From Helicobacter pylori (lineage in GTDB: Bacteria; Campylobacterota; Campylobacteria; Campylobacterales; Helicobacteraceae), in the NCBI RefSeq assembly GCF_001653455.1, contig NZ_CP011486.1:186001-250000 (forward strand): a stretch of 64,000 nt of DNA. Direction: 5' to 3'. The notes under the pieces are model-generated. The model did no database searches. It saw only the letters and a program-made list of their open reading frames with translations, and was not told the DNA's origin. This document shows, in pieces, positions 21,680 through 32,216 of this stretch. Both the position numbers and the translations under genes were made by a program. Positions within the stretch are counted from its first letter, which is position 1. Every line of letters starts with the position of its first letter.

Positions 21680-22786
21680 ATGCTCACCCAAGAAGATGTC
21701 TTAAATGCGTTAAAAACGATCATCTACCCTAATTTTGAAAAGGATATTGTCAGCTTTGGTTTTGTCAAAAACATCACTTTGCATGACAATCAATTAGGGC
21801 TTTTAATAGAAATCCCCTCAAGCTCTGAAGAAACGAGCGCGATTTTAAGAGAAAATATCTCCAAAGCGATGCAAGAAAGAGGCGTGAAAGCTTTGAATTT
21901 GGATATTAAAACCCCGCCTAAACCGCAAACTCCAAAGCCCACTACCAAAAATCTGGCTAAAAACATCAAGCATGTGGTCATGATAAGCTCGGGTAAGGGC
22001 GGTGTGGGTAAAAGCACCACTAGCGTGAATTTAAGCATCGCTTTAGCGAATTTGAACCAAAAAGTGGGGTTATTGGACGCTGATGTGTATGGGCCTAATA
22101 TCCCTAGAATGATGGGCTTGCAAAACGCTGATGTGATCACGGACCCTAGCGGTAAAAAACTCATTCCTTTAAAAGCTTTTGGCGTTTCTGTGATGAGCAT
22201 GGGGCTTTTGTATGATGAGGGGCAGAGCCTTATTTGGAGAGGGCCCATGCTCATGCGAGCGATTGAACAGATGCTAAGCGATATTATTTGGGGGGATTTA
22301 GATGTGTTGGTGGTGGATATGCCCCCAGGCACAGGCGATGCACAACTCACTCTAGCCCAAGCCGTGCCACTCAGTGCAGGGATCACCGTTACTACGCCTC
22401 AAATCGTGAGTTTAGATGACGCTAAACGGAGTTTGGACATGTTTAAGAAATTGCACATTCCTATTGCAGGCATTGTAGAAAACATGGGGAGTTTTGTGTG
22501 CGAGCATTGCAAGAAAGAGAGCGAGATTTTTGGCTCAAATTCCATGAAAGAATTACTAGAAGCTTACCACACGCGGATTTTAGCCAAGCTCCCTTTAGAG
22601 CCTAAAGTGCGTTTAGGGGGGGATAGGGGCGAACCGATTGTGATTTCTCACCCCACTAGCGTGAGTGCTAAGATTTTTGAAAAAATGGCGCAGGATTTAA
22701 GCGCGTTTTTAGACAAAGTGGAAAGGGAAAAATTAGCCGATAATAAGGACATCCAGCCCACGCAAACGCATGCTTGCTCGCATTGA
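21680..22786 (+). CDS. mrp: Mrp/NBP35-family iron-sulfur cluster carrier ATPase
   Basis: P-loop scaffold or carrier for Fe-S clusters, cytosolic, 368 residues from the ATG at 21680, which has TTAAGGA upstream; an in-frame extension back to 21599 lacks a ribosome site. N-terminal MIP18-like domain (about residues 1-75), then the ATPase with deviant Walker [14 protein letters not shown] at about 103-115, [16 protein letters not shown] and [13 protein letters not shown]. The C-terminal CEHC motif is the cluster-binding pair. Ends in an HACSH tail. Divergent from the OLD-family gene. Works in the same pathway as NifS/NifU encoded further along. Confidence 0.94.
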   Translation: MLTQEDVLNALKTIIYPNFEKDIVSFGFVKNITLHDNQLGLLIEIPSSSEETSAILRENISKAMQERGVKALNLDIKTPPKPQTPKPTTKNLAKNIKHVVMISSGKGGVGKSTTSVNLSIALANLNQKVGLLDADVYGPNIPRMMGLQNADVITDPSGKKLIPLKAFGVSVMSMGLLYDEGQSLIWRGPMLMRAIEQMLSDIIWGDLDVLVVDMPPGTGDAQLTLAQAVPLSAGITVTTPQIVSLDDAKRSLDMFKKLHIPIAGIVENMGSFVCEHCKKESEIFGSNSMKELLEAYHTRILAKLPLEPKVRLGGDRGEPIVISHPTSVSAKIFEKMAQDLSAFLDKVEREKLADNKDIQPTQTHACSH

Positions 22787-22857
22787 TTTTAAAGATCGCT
22801 TCATAAGGTGGCAAGAAAGCCAACTTTAAGAAGCTTTTTAGATTATAGAAAACGCTT

Positions 22858-24007
22858 TTAGCTTTTTTTAACCAGTCGCTTCACTTTTTGCTTGATCTTA
22901 AAAAGCAAAAATTCTATAAGGAGTTTAGAAGAAAGCCTAGGGAGAAGAAATTCAAAAGAATACCGCTTGTCTGAAAAAGATAGGGCTTTGTTGCATTGGA
23001 TTTCTTTATCTTTGTATTGGAGGGTATCAAAGAGGTGATCCAAAAAGAGAGCGTTAAAATAGGCGTTTTTAAAAGGCGTTTCAATCAACACTTCATGCCA
23101 TTTTTTCGCGCCAATGACGCTTAAGAGTTTCCAGGGTTTATCGCCCCAAAAATGCAGCATGCGCGCTTCTTTAAAGCTAGGGAATGAGGGCGTATCAAGG
23201 AAGCTAGGGTGGGCGTTGTAAGAATAAGGCAGTTCTAAAATCCTACCACGGCACACAAAACACAAAGCATCTTGATCGTTAAATAAAAGTTTTTCGTTTT
23301 TCAAAATGAAAAAGGCAATCAATTGGTTTTCTAGATTTTCTTTACGCCATAATTTTAAATTTAAGGCTAAAAACCCTGCATTAAAGTAATTGTCAAAAAG
23401 GATTTGAGCTTCTTCTAAATTAGGGAAAGCGTCAGTAACGCCAATAGTTTCTGCTCGCATTTGGCGCAACTCGTATAAATCCTTAGCCGAATTCCTATCC
23501 ATAGCGATCAAATCCTTTTCCCTCACAGCCCCAAAACAATGCGTTTCAAGGGGGATAAAAAAGCTCTCGCTCACATCATTCACAAACAAAGTGTCCACAT
23601 CAAACATGATCATCTTATCGTATTGAGGGAAAAGGGAAGCGAGTAAGAAACGGCACATGATCATTTTAGAAAAGCGTTTTTGAGAGAAAGAATTGAGTTT
23701 TAAATACAATTTTTCAATTTCGCTAGCCACTAAAGCATCAAGCTTGCAATAATTATGGCGTGGTTCTAATTCTTTATGAGAAAGGGTAATATCCAAAAAC
23801 TCTATGCTAGAAAAAGCGCTAAAAGGAGTGAGAGTCTCTTCTAATTTTTCTATATTTTCAGCGCTTAAATTCTCCACTAAACAATGGATCTTATAAAAGA
23901 GTTTTACGTCTAGCGTTCGCTAGCATGGAATACAAGCTCACGCTAGCAGGGATGCAATAATGGTTATCAAAAGCCACCACAATAGGGATAATCACGCTAT
24001 CTTGCAC
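22858..24007 (-). pseudogene. Family-8 glycosyltransferase, frameshifted (HP0208-like)
   Basis: LPS-type glycosyltransferase related to RfaJ/WaaJ. The long open piece ending at 22858 carries the GT8 features: DxD metal motif in IMFDVDTLFVND, FNDQDALCFV, and the C-terminal HFWGDKPW. Its N-terminus is missing from that frame. Upstream, another frame from a GTG at 24007 (AAGGA 6 bases before) reads MQDSVIIPIVVAFDNHYCIP then ASVSLYSMLANARRKTLL and stops at 23891. Removing one base in the run near 23901-23910 joins the two as ...RK-LFYKIHCLVENLSAEN. So the gene is off through a one-base shift. A T15 tract lies just upstream (see separate entry). HP0208 is known as a variable LPS gene. Confidence 0.85.
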
Positions 24008-24056
24008 ACACAATCCTTAAATCTTTAAATTGAATCCTCTAAAAAAGGTTTTTGTC

Positions 24057-24062
24057 ATTTTA
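24057..24062 (-). promoter_or_regulatory. Candidate -10 for the GT8 gene next to the homopolymer tract
   Basis: TAAAAT on the minus strand, only 3 bases downstream of the A15 tract (T15 on the plus strand), so the tract would occupy the spacer. Transcription would start near 24050, about 43 bases before the GTG start. Length changes could alter promoter strength. Confidence 0.35.
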
Positions 24063-24065
24063 TCG

Positions 24066-24080
24066 TTTTTTTTTTTTTTT
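24066..24080. repeat. T15 homopolymer tract between GT8 gene and hofA
   Basis: Uninterrupted run of 15 Ts in the divergent intergenic region. Tracts of this length slip readily in H. pylori. On the minus strand it abuts the candidate GT8 -10 box; on the plus strand it lies about 36 bases upstream of CATAAT at 24116-24121, a possible hofA -10. Confidence 0.85.
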
Positions 24081-24154
24081 CAAAACAACCATGAGCGGGC
24101 GAGTTCGTTTTATGGCATAATATTAAACTTCAATAAAAAGGTGTTTAGTCAAGG

Positions 24155-25507
24155 GTGCTTAATCAAAAAGTTTGGCTAGGGTTTTTAGCTTTGCATGGGG
24201 TTTTTCTCAACGCTTTTGAGTATCAAGTGAGTGCAAGAGTGGGATCGTTTTCGCGCATCGCTTTCAATCAGTCTGTTATCAATTCCAAAAAAGGGATTTA
24301 TCCTACAGGGAGTTATGTAACCACTACTGGGGCTTTACAATTTGATTTTAGTTTGCTCCCTAAAGGGATTGAAAACCACAAACTGGGTTTTGGGGTGGGG
24401 GGTGAAATAGGAGCGTTAGCGTATGATTCCACGAAGTTTTTGATTGATGAAGCCAACCCTAAGGCAGGATTTCAGCCAGCGAACTGGTATTACATGGGGC
24501 GATGGGAGGGCTATTTGATGCAATATAGCCAAAAATGGACCAGAGAGCAAAAGGCTCAAAACGCCAGGCCTTATGTGTTATACAATTTGTATTTAGATTA
24601 TCAATATAAGGATATTTTTGGGATTAAATTAGGGCGTTACCCTTCTAAGGCTTTGTTTTTGAGCGGGTTTAATCAAGGGTTTGAGCTTTTTTACCAATGG
24701 AAAAAATTTAGGATAGTGTGGTTTAGCACCTTTGGAAGGGCTTTAGCCAATGAGCAATACATCAGAGATTTTTACGCCCCTGTCAATTACAAGCAAAAAA
24801 TCAACTACGGCATGCACAATGTCAACCTCATTTATGAAAATAAATACATTAGAGTCGCGCCTTTTATTTGGTTTTACCCTAAGAATTTTAACGCTCCCGG
24901 ATTTGAAATCACCCATGACACAAAGTCTTATTGGAAATCTCTTTGGCGCATCCAAACGACTTTTTACGCATGGTTTCCTCTCTATAGCGATTATTTGTCC
25001 AAAGATTATTACAGAGCCGCTTTAATAGGCAAAAAAAGCGCGAGTTTGTTTGTTTTTCAAAGAATCAATTTCCGCTCTTATCGTTTTGGCTGGAGCGTGT
25101 ATAAGAATTTTGGGAATGCAAGTGCTCAATTAGGCTGGAACGGCTCACCCATTGATCCCTTTTATGACACCAAAGATGACACCCCTTATGAAGACGCTTA
25201 TTCTAATTTTTACAACGCCAATTCCATGACGCTTAACGCTTTTGTAGGAAAGAGCATTAGAAATCTTTCGGTGCAATTGTATGGGAAATTGACCTTTTCC
25301 CCAAGGGCTGATGCGCAAAGCCTAGGGGTTACGCTCAAATATAATATTAAAAAACATATCTATTTCATGCTAATGTTTAATGGCTATCAAATCACGATGC
25401 ATAAGGGTTATAAAGTGGGGTTTTTTGCAAGCGGTTACAACCCTGATTTCGCTCAAACCATTCAAAACAGAAGCTATTTTATGAGTTCCATGAGCTATCG
25501 TTTTTAA
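24155..25507 (+). CDS. hofA: Outer membrane protein of the Hof family
   Basis: 450-residue outer-membrane beta-barrel protein matching HofA (HP0209) by sequence character and locus. The start is a GTG at 24155 reading MLNQKVWLGFLALHGVFLNA, a signal peptide with cleavage likely after LNA. The mature part is rich in Tyr/Phe/Trp and alternating strands, and the C-terminus ends in SYFMSSMSYRF with a terminal Phe, as in outer-membrane proteins recognised by BamA. The ribosome site is weak (AAGG about 13 bases upstream, AAGG again touching the start). Regulation may involve the T15 tract. Confidence 0.88.
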   Translation: MLNQKVWLGFLALHGVFLNAFEYQVSARVGSFSRIAFNQSVINSKKGIYPTGSYVTTTGALQFDFSLLPKGIENHKLGFGVGGEIGALAYDSTKFLIDEANPKAGFQPANWYYMGRWEGYLMQYSQKWTREQKAQNARPYVLYNLYLDYQYKDIFGIKLGRYPSKALFLSGFNQGFELFYQWKKFRIVWFSTFGRALANEQYIRDFYAPVNYKQKINYGMHNVNLIYENKYIRVAPFIWFYPKNFNAPGFEITHDTKSYWKSLWRIQTTFYAWFPLYSDYLSKDYYRAALIGKKSASLFVFQRINFRSYRFGWSVYKNFGNASAQLGWNGSPIDPFYDTKDDTPYEDAYSNFYNANSMTLNAFVGKSIRNLSVQLYGKLTFSPRADAQSLGVTLKYNIKKHIYFMLMFNGYQITMHKGYKVGFFASGYNPDFAQTIQNRSYFMSSMSYRF

Positions 25508-25574
25508 GAAATTAAAAATCCTTTCATGCGATTTTTTAAACCATAGCATGCCCCTTTTAAGCACGCTTTTATTG

Positions 25575-25580
25575 TATAAT
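25575..25580 (+). promoter_or_regulatory. -10 box for htpG
   Basis: TATAAT in ATTGTATAATCTC, 29 bases before the htpG ATG. Confidence 0.6.
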
Positions 25581-25608
25581 CTCAAAAATTTTATTGAAGG
25601 AAAAATCA

Positions 25609-27474
25609 ATGTCTAATCAAGAATACACCTTTCAAACCGAAATCAACCAGCTTTTGGATTTGATGATCCACTCTTTGTATTCCAATAAAGAGATTTTTTT
25701 AAGGGAGTTGATTTCTAACGCGAGCGACGCTTTGGATAAGCTCAATTATTTGATGCTAACCGATGAGAAATTAAAAGGGCTGAATATCACGCCTAGCATT
25801 CATTTGAGTTTTGATAGCCAGAAAAAAACCTTAAGCGTTAAAGATAATGGTATAGGCATGGATAAAAGCGATCTCATCGAGCATTTAGGCACGATCGCTA
25901 AATCAGGCACGAAGAGTTTTTTAAGTGCTTTGAGTGGGGATAAGAAAAAAGACAGCGCTTTGATTGGCCAATTTGGCGTGGGCTTTTATTCGGCGTTTAT
26001 GGTAGCGAGTAAAATTGTCGTTCAAACCAAAAAAGTAACCAGCGATCAAGCTTATGCGTGGGTGAGCGATGGTAAGGGCAAGTTTGAAATTAATGAATGC
26101 ATCAAAGAGGAGCAAGGCACAGAAATCACTCTCTTTTTAAAAGATGAAGACGCTAATTTTGCGAGCCGTTGGGAGATTGATAGCATTGTTAAAAAGTATT
26201 CTGAGCATATCCCTTTCCCTATTTTTTTAACTTACACTGATACGAAATTAGAAGGCGAAGGGGATCATAAAAAAGAAGTTAAAGAAGAAAAATGTGAGCA
26301 AATCAATCAAGCGAGCGCTTTATGGAAAATGAATAAAAGCGAGTTGAAAGACAAGGATTACAAAGACTTTTACCAATCGTTTGCACATGATAACAGCGAG
26401 CCTTTGAGTTATATCCACAATAAAGTGGAAGGCTCTTTAGAATACACAACGCTTTTTTACATCCCTAGCAAGGCGCCCTTTGACATGTTTAGGGTGGATT
26501 ATAAAAGCGGGGTCAAGCTCTATGTTAAAAGGGTGTTTATCACCGATGATGATAAAGAATTGCTGCCGTCTTATTTGAGATTTATTAAAGGCGTGATTGA
26601 CAGCGAAGATTTACCCTTGAATGTGAGCCGTGAAATCTTGCAACAAAACAAGATTTTAGCCAATATCCGTTCGGCTTCAGTGAAAAAGATTTTGGGCGAG
26701 ATTGAAAAATTAAGCAAGGATAAGGAGAATTACCATAAATTCTATGAGCCTTTTGGGAAAGTGTTAAAAGAAGGCTTGTATGGGGATTTTGAAAACAAAG
26801 AAAAACTATTGGAATTGTTGAGATTCTATTCTAAAGACAAAGAAAAATGGATTTCTTTAAAAGAATACAAAGAGAATCTAAAAGAAAATCAAAAAAGCAT
26901 TTACTACCTTTTGGGCGAAAATTTGGATTTACTAAAGGCGTCCCCGATTTTAGAAAAATACGCTCAAAAAGGCTATGATGTCTTGTTATTGAGCGATGAA
27001 ATTGATGCGTTTGTGATGCCAAGCGTGAATGAATACGACAAAACGCCCTTTAGAGATGCTAGCCATAGCGAGAGCCTAAAAGAGCTTGGTTTGGAAGAAA
27101 TTAATGATGAGGTGAAAAACCAGTTTAAAGATTTAATAAAAGCGTTTGAAGAAAATCTTAAAGATGAGATTAAGGGCGTGGAGCTTTCTAACCATCTCAC
27201 TTCAGCGGTGGCTTTAATAGGCGATGAGCAAAATGCGATGATGGCTAATTTCATGCGTCAAATGGGGCAAAGCGTGCCTGAAAGCAAAAAAACTTTGGAA
27301 TTAAACCCTAACCATGCGATTTTGCAAAAACTCTTAAAATGCGAAGACAAAGAGCAGTTGAGCGCTTTTATTTGGCTGCTTTATGATGGGGCAAAACTTT
27401 TAGAAAAAGGGGCTTTAAAAGACGCCAAAAGCTTTAATGAACGCTTAAACAGCGTGCTATTGAAAGCGTTGTAG
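25609..27474 (+). CDS. htpG: Chaperone HtpG (Hsp90)
   Basis: ATP-dependent cytosolic chaperone, 621 residues. Start at ATG 25609 with GAAGGA upstream. The GHKL ATPase N-domain shows LRELISNASDALDKL, KDNGIGMDKSDL and GQFGVGFYSAFMVA; the middle domain includes YIPSKAPFD and LPLNVSREILQQ. The C-terminal dimer domain is present. Length and order are normal for bacterial Hsp90. It has its own promoter and stands alone; the next gene is convergent. Confidence 0.98.
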   Translation: MSNQEYTFQTEINQLLDLMIHSLYSNKEIFLRELISNASDALDKLNYLMLTDEKLKGLNITPSIHLSFDSQKKTLSVKDNGIGMDKSDLIEHLGTIAKSGTKSFLSALSGDKKKDSALIGQFGVGFYSAFMVASKIVVQTKKVTSDQAYAWVSDGKGKFEINECIKEEQGTEITLFLKDEDANFASRWEIDSIVKKYSEHIPFPIFLTYTDTKLEGEGDHKKEVKEEKCEQINQASALWKMNKSELKDKDYKDFYQSFAHDNSEPLSYIHNKVEGSLEYTTLFYIPSKAPFDMFRVDYKSGVKLYVKRVFITDDDKELLPSYLRFIKGVIDSEDLPLNVSREILQQNKILANIRSASVKKILGEIEKLSKDKENYHKFYEPFGKVLKEGLYGDFENKEKLLELLRFYSKDKEKWISLKEYKENLKENQKSIYYLLGENLDLLKASPILEKYAQKGYDVLLLSDEIDAFVMPSVNEYDKTPFRDASHSESLKELGLEEINDEVKNQFKDLIKAFEENLKDEIKGVELSNHLTSAVALIGDEQNAMMANFMRQMGQSVPESKKTLELNPNHAILQKLLKCEDKEQLSAFIWLLYDGAKLLEKGALKDAKSFNERLNSVLLKAL

Positions 27475-27475
27475 G

Positions 27476-27500
27476 GGTTAAACCCTTGGGGTTTAAGCAG
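27476..27500 (+). terminator. Hairpin after htpG
   Basis: GTTAAACCC-TT-GGGGTTTAAG forms a 7 to 8 bp stem 2 bases after the htpG stop. No T-run follows, so termination is uncertain. Confidence 0.35.
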
Positions 27501-27658
27501 CGCTTTAAACCCTTTAAACACCAATCTAAAAACGGCGTTTGAAATGAATGTAATAAAAGCCTTTATTTAAAAAGATTAGCTTGTGGGGTTGCTTTCATTA
27601 AAACATTAAAAAGCATCAAAGCTAGCTAAACACAGCGTTTAGCTTGACTTGATTAAGA

Positions 27659-28841
27659 CTAAAATTCTATTTTTAATTCCTTAAGAGCGTCGCATGCTTC
27701 TTTAACGCCTAATTTACAGCCTTTTTTAAAGTTTTCTACCGCTTGTTTTTCATCCTTTGTTGTGCCTTGGGCGTTGTATTGCATAACCCCTAAATTATAA
27801 CACCCCTTATCATCGTTCAACTCGCATGCTTTAGAATAATGAGCGATAGCTTCTTTAAAATTCTTTGTTACACTATACACATATCCTGCATTAATACACC
27901 CTGGGCTGTCTTTTAAATTGCACGCTTTTTCATACAAATCAAGAGCTTTTTTCAAATTCTTAGGTGTGTCTTTGTCACAATGATAGAAGCTTCCTAATAC
28001 CGTACACCCTTCAGCATGTTTTAAGTCGCAAGCTCTAGTAAAATATTCTAAAGATTTTTTAACATCTTTGGTTACCACTTTACCATCATCGTAAATCAAC
28101 CCTAATTTCACACACCTCTTAGCATGTTTCAAATCGCAAGATTTAGAGTAATATTGTAAGGCTTTATTGATATTTTGAGACACATCTTGTCCTTTATAAT
28201 ACAACTCACCTAATAAATAACACCCATCGCTATAATTTAAATCGCACGCCTTAGTAAAAAATTGAAAGGCTTTTTTCAAATCTTTTTCCACCCCATACCC
28301 CTCATAATAATATGCCCCTAAATTAGAACACGCATGACCATCGTTTAATTCACACGCTTTTTCATACAAAGCGAGAGCCTTTTTTAAATTCTTAGGTGTG
28401 CCTACGCCTGTATCATGTATAATTCCTAACACCGCACACCCTTCAGCGTATTTTAGATCGCAAGATTTAGAGTAATATTGTAAGGCTCTTTTGGCGTCTT
28501 TAGACACGCCTCGTCCACTATAATGTAAATTGCCTAATAAATGACACCCCGAACCATCATTTAATTCACAACCTTTGGTGTAAAATTGAATGGCTTTCTT
28601 CAAGTCTTTTCCCACTCCTTTCCCATCTTCATAGAACGCCCCTAAAAAAACACACCCAAAGCCATTTTGTAACTCACAAGCTTTTTCAAAATATTTCTTA
28701 GCTTGAGTGAAATCTTGCTTATCGTAACCCTCTATGCCTAAATTGACAAGCTCTTCAGCATTCGGATCTGCCATTAGCCCTTTAAACACAACGCCCCCAA
28801 ACACAAGACCCTAAAAAGGCTTTTTTAACGCTTCCTAGCAT
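27659..28841 (-). pseudogene. HcpA-like Sel1-repeat protein with frameshift in signal peptide
   Basis: Helicobacter cysteine-rich protein: about nine Sel1-like repeats, each a helical pair closed by a cysteine pair seven or so residues apart (for example [27 protein letters not shown]). These are secreted immune-modulating proteins. The main frame runs to 28804 but lacks a proper start. The true start is the ATG at 28841, which reads [16 protein letters not shown] and stops at 28782. Dropping one G from GGG (plus-strand CCC at 28809-28811) restores [20 protein letters not shown] and [11 protein letters not shown], a normal signal peptide cleaved after LMA. The gene is longer than the roughly 250-residue HcpA I remember. 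As read, it makes no exported product. Confidence 0.85.
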
Positions 28842-29173
28842 GATATACCCCTATTAAAAATGCAATACTCTAATTCTAATCAAATATTGATGAAATAAGG
28901 AAAAAATTATTTTTCTACTAATAATTGCGTGTCAATGCTTGAGCTTGATTATTACACTAAAAGGGATACTAGTAAAGATTGTATTAAAAGATTTTAAAAA
29001 GTTGATTGAGCCACCACCCTTTTAAGAGTGGCTTTGGTAAAAAACCTTTAAAGCATATTTTTTTACAAGTGATCCCTATTATAGCAAGCTCTATTGCCGT
29101 TGTCAAGCATTGCCCTACTCTATAAAGCTATGATAAATGGACGCTAACGCGCTAAAGCTTGAGTTGTATCCCT
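28842..29173. other. Intergenic stretch with candidate small RNA
   Basis: About 330 bases without a protein gene. It contains a minus-strand TATAAT (29078-29083) followed by a possible short transcript ending in a hairpin, and a 20-codon plus-strand ORF (28935-28997) without a ribosome site. Confidence 0.5.
28990..29072 (-). ncRNA. Candidate small RNA, about 80 nt
   Basis: Minus-strand TATAAT in TTGCTATAATAGGGATC would start RNA near 29071. About 50 bases later comes AGCCACTCTTAAAAGGGTGGTGGCT, whose ends AGCCAC and GTGGCT pair, followed by CAATCAACTTTTT, giving a terminator-like end near 28990. No start codon with a ribosome site lies inside. Prediction from sequence only. Confidence 0.35.
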
Positions 29174-30340
29174 TTATCCTGCACTCAAGCCCTCTAAAAC
29201 CCCTAAAAACACTTTTTCTAAAAGCTCTAATTCTTTCAAGCTCACCCTTTCATCAATGGCATGGATCCTGTCGTTAATAACGCCAAATTCCACCACTTCT
29301 ACACCATAAGCGCTAAAAAATCGTGCATCGCTCGTGCCGCCTTTGGTGTTTAAAAGGGGGGTGGTGCGGCATGTTTTTAAAATATTTTCTTTTAAAACGC
29401 TGGTGAGTTTTGAATGAGAAGCGCTGATGAAAGGCGAACTGCTTGACTCTAATTCTAAAGTGTAAGACATGCCTTTTAAAACCTTTTCTAAATACTCTTT
29501 CAAACTTTCTTTAGTGGTTTTTAAAGAATGGCGCACATTGAAAATAATTTCTACGCTTGCCGGTGTAACATTGTTCGCCCCTAACCCTGCATGCAAGTTG
29601 GTGATGACTAATTTTGAAGGGTCAAAATACTCATCGCCATTGTCTAAATGAACTCCTGAAATTAAGGGCAAAACCGAAGCGAGCGCGTCAATAGGGTTTT
29701 GGCATTTTTGCGGGTAAGCCACATGCCCTTGAATGCCTTTTAAAACGAGTTTGCCATTAATAGAGCCTCTTCGGCCAATTTTAATGCTATCGCCTAAATT
29801 TTTTTCGCAAGTGGGTTCAGCCACAATGGCCATATCGGGCAACAAATCTTTTTCTTTGAGCTTTTCTAGCATGAGTTTAGTGCCAAAAATCCCTGGCCCT
29901 TCTTCATCGCTTGTGAGTAAAATAGAAAGCAAAAAAGGGGTTTTAGGGTTAAATTGTAGACTCGCACTCAAAAACGCCCCCACGCCCCCTTTCATGTCTT
30001 GCGCCCCACGGCCGTATAAAAACCCTTCTTTAATGGTGGGTTTAAAGGGATCGCTTTGCCAATGGTTTCCAGGAGGCACGACATCAATATGCCCTGCAAA
30101 GCAAAAATGCAAGGGCTTGATTTCCTCTTTTGCATGTTCTTTTTTTTCATGTTTCTCTTTTGCATGCTCTTTGGGAGGGTTAAAAACTCGGTATAAAAAA
30201 AGGTTTTTCACGCCATTTTTTTCACATTCTAAAACTTCAAAATGAGGAAAAAGCGATTTAATGTATTCAAAAATACCGCACTCTTGGGGCGTGATAGTGG
30301 GGTAGCTGATGAGCTTTTGGGTGATTTCTAAAGCGTCCAT
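29174..30340 (-). CDS. dapE: Succinyl-diaminopimelate desuccinylase
   Basis: Zinc metallohydrolase of the lysine/diaminopimelate pathway, 388 residues, M20 peptidase family. Metal motifs are visible: [13 protein letters not shown] with His84, [10 protein letters not shown] with the bridging aspartate, TSDEEGPG with the catalytic and metal glutamates, and a C-terminal [10 protein letters not shown]. Odd feature: residues about 57-73 before the first metal motif are an imperfect Lys/Glu/His repeat ([17 protein letters not shown]), read from near-repeated DNA at 30125-30175. Ends of dapE and start of mnmG on the same strand are 10 bases apart. Confidence 0.95.
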   Translation of the reverse strand: MDALEITQKLISYPTITPQECGIFEYIKSLFPHFEVLECEKNGVKNLFLYRVFNPPKEHAKEKHEKKEHAKEEIKPLHFCFAGHIDVVPPGNHWQSDPFKPTIKEGFLYGRGAQDMKGGVGAFLSASLQFNPKTPFLLSILLTSDEEGPGIFGTKLMLEKLKEKDLLPDMAIVAEPTCEKNLGDSIKIGRRGSINGKLVLKGIQGHVAYPQKCQNPIDALASVLPLISGVHLDNGDEYFDPSKLVITNLHAGLGANNVTPASVEIIFNVRHSLKTTKESLKEYLEKVLKGMSYTLELESSSSPFISASHSKLTSVLKENILKTCRTTPLLNTKGGTSDARFFSAYGVEVVEFGVINDRIHAIDERVSLKELELLEKVFLGVLEGLSAG

Positions 30341-30350
30341 TCAAAATCCT

Positions 30351-32216
30351 TTAAGAGTTTTTTCTCAAATGAATGTATAAATGCAAAACATCTAAATTCG
30401 CCGGGGTGATCCCGCTGATTTCTGAAGCTTCAAAAAGGCTTTTGGGGCGGAATTTTTCTAACTTTTCTACCGCTTCTAAACTAAGGCCTGGAATGCCTTT
30501 GAACACAAAATCTTTAGGGATAGAAACCTTGAGCATGCTGTCCATTTTAGCGATATTTTCGTGTTGCTTTTCAATATAAATATTATACTTGCATTCAATT
30601 TTGATTTGCTCTAAAACCCGCTCGTTTAAAGGGGCTAAAAAGCTAAAAAAGGAGCGCATTTTTTCCAAGCTAAAACTATCGCGCGCTAAAAGGCCAACCC
30701 CATCAACCTTGTCATTGATAGGGTTTTCGTCTAATTCGTTCAAGCGTTTTAACGCTTCTTTACTAGGGGTAAGAATGCATTCTTTAAGGCGTTTCAAATT
30801 TTCTTGTATTGCTTGTTTGTCTTTTTCCAATTCCTTATAAAAATCTTCTTCCATAAGCCCTAAACGATAGGCATGCTCGCCTAACCTAAAGAGCGTGTTG
30901 TCTTCTCTTAAAAGCAAGCGGTATTCGGCCCGGCTGGTAAACATTCTGTAAGGCTCATTCGTGCCTTTAGTAACCAAATCATCAATCAAAACGCCGATAT
31001 AGGCTTCATTACGCTTCAAAATAAAGGGGGCTTGATTCTTTAGGGCTAACACCGCATTAATCCCAGCCATAAGCCCTTGAGCTGCCGCTTCTTCATAGCC
31101 CGTAGTCCCATTGATTTGCCCGGCTAAATAAAGCCCTTTGATTTTTTTAGTTTCTAAAGTGTGGGTTAATTCCGTAGGCTGGATAAAATCATACTCTATC
31201 GCATAGCCATAGCGCGTGATAAGGGCGTTTTCTAAGCCTTTGATAGAATGAATGACTTTTTCTTGCACATCTAGGGGTAAGGAGGTGCTTAAGCCGTTGA
31301 TATAATATTCGCTTTTATGAATGGTTTGAGGCTCTAAAAAGAGCTGGTGTCGTTCTTTTTCGCTGAAGCGGTTGATTTTATCTTCAATGCTAGGGCAATA
31401 CCTGGGGCCTATGCCTTCAATTTGGCCGCTAAAAAGGGGGGCTCGGTGGAAATTATCCCTAATGATTTGGTGGGTAATAGGGTTAGTGTAAGTGATGAAA
31501 CAAGAAAGCTGGGTGGGGTTAAAATCTTTGGTTTTATAGCTGAAATAGGGAGGGTTTGTGTCCCCAAAATGCTCTTCTAATCCTTCAAAATTAATGCTAT
31601 TGCCCGCCACTCTAGGGCAAGTGCCGGTTTTTAACCTTTCTACCTTAAAGCCAAGCTCTCTTAAATTCAAAGCTAAAGAATTAGAAGCGTTTTCCCCAAA
31701 GCGCCCGTTTTGGTTTTGGTGCTCGCCAATATGGACCACCCCTTTTAAAAAAGTGCCTGTAGTGATGATCACTTTTTTAGCTCTGTAAGTGTTATTAATG
31801 TTTGTGGTTACGCCCACTACCTCATCGTTTTCAAGGATTAAACTTTCAGTCATTTCTTGAGAGACGCTCAAATTAGGGGTGTTTAAGACAAGATTCCTTG
31901 CAAAAATGCGGTAAGTGTCCATATCAATTTGCGCTCTAGTCCCCCTAACCGCCGGCCCTTTAGAAGCGTTTAACACACGATATTGCAAACCGCTATGATC
32001 GGTAATAATCCCCATAGCCCCCCCTAAAACATCCACTTCTTTAGTCAAATGCCCTTTACCCAAGCCTCCAATAGCTGGATTACAACTCGCCAAACCGATC
32101 GTGTCTATGAGCATGGTGATTAAATGCACTCTAGCTCCCATTTTAGCCGCAATCAAGCTCGCTTCAATGCCCGCATGCCCCCCACCAACCACTAAAATAT
32201 CACTTTCTTTTACCAC
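30351..32216 (-). CDS. mnmG: tRNA uridine-5-carboxymethylaminomethyl modification enzyme MnmG
   Basis: FAD enzyme (also called GidA) that with MnmE modifies the wobble uridine of several tRNAs, 621 residues. Start is GTG at 32216 ([20 protein letters not shown]), with AGGA 9 bases upstream. The FAD motif GGGHAG, the folate/FAD region [15 protein letters not shown], and the C-terminal helical MnmE/tRNA-binding domain ([16 protein letters not shown]) are all present. Upstream of dapE in a two-gene minus-strand unit. Confidence 0.97.
   Translation of the reverse strand: MVKESDILVVGGGHAGIEASLIAAKMGARVHLITMLIDTIGLASCNPAIGGLGKGHLTKEVDVLGGAMGIITDHSGLQYRVLNASKGPAVRGTRAQIDMDTYRIFARNLVLNTPNLSVSQEMTESLILENDEVVGVTTNINNTYRAKKVIITTGTFLKGVVHIGEHQNQNGRFGENASNSLALNLRELGFKVERLKTGTCPRVAGNSINFEGLEEHFGDTNPPYFSYKTKDFNPTQLSCFITYTNPITHQIIRDNFHRAPLFSGQIEGIGPRYCPSIEDKINRFSEKERHQLFLEPQTIHKSEYYINGLSTSLPLDVQEKVIHSIKGLENALITRYGYAIEYDFIQPTELTHTLETKKIKGLYLAGQINGTTGYEEAAAQGLMAGINAVLALKNQAPFILKRNEAYIGVLIDDLVTKGTNEPYRMFTSRAEYRLLLREDNTLFRLGEHAYRLGLMEEDFYKELEKDKQAIQENLKRLKECILTPSKEALKRLNELDENPINDKVDGVGLLARDSFSLEKMRSFFSFLAPLNERVLEQIKIECKYNIYIEKQHENIAKMDSMLKVSIPKDFVFKGIPGLSLEAVEKLEKFRPKSLFEASEISGITPANLDVLHLYIHLRKNS

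Noticed and set aside
28935-28997. 20-codon plus-strand ORF considered as a type I toxin
   Set aside because: Peptide MLELDYYTKRDTSKDCIKRF is hydrophilic, unlike AapA-type toxins, and lacks a ribosome site.
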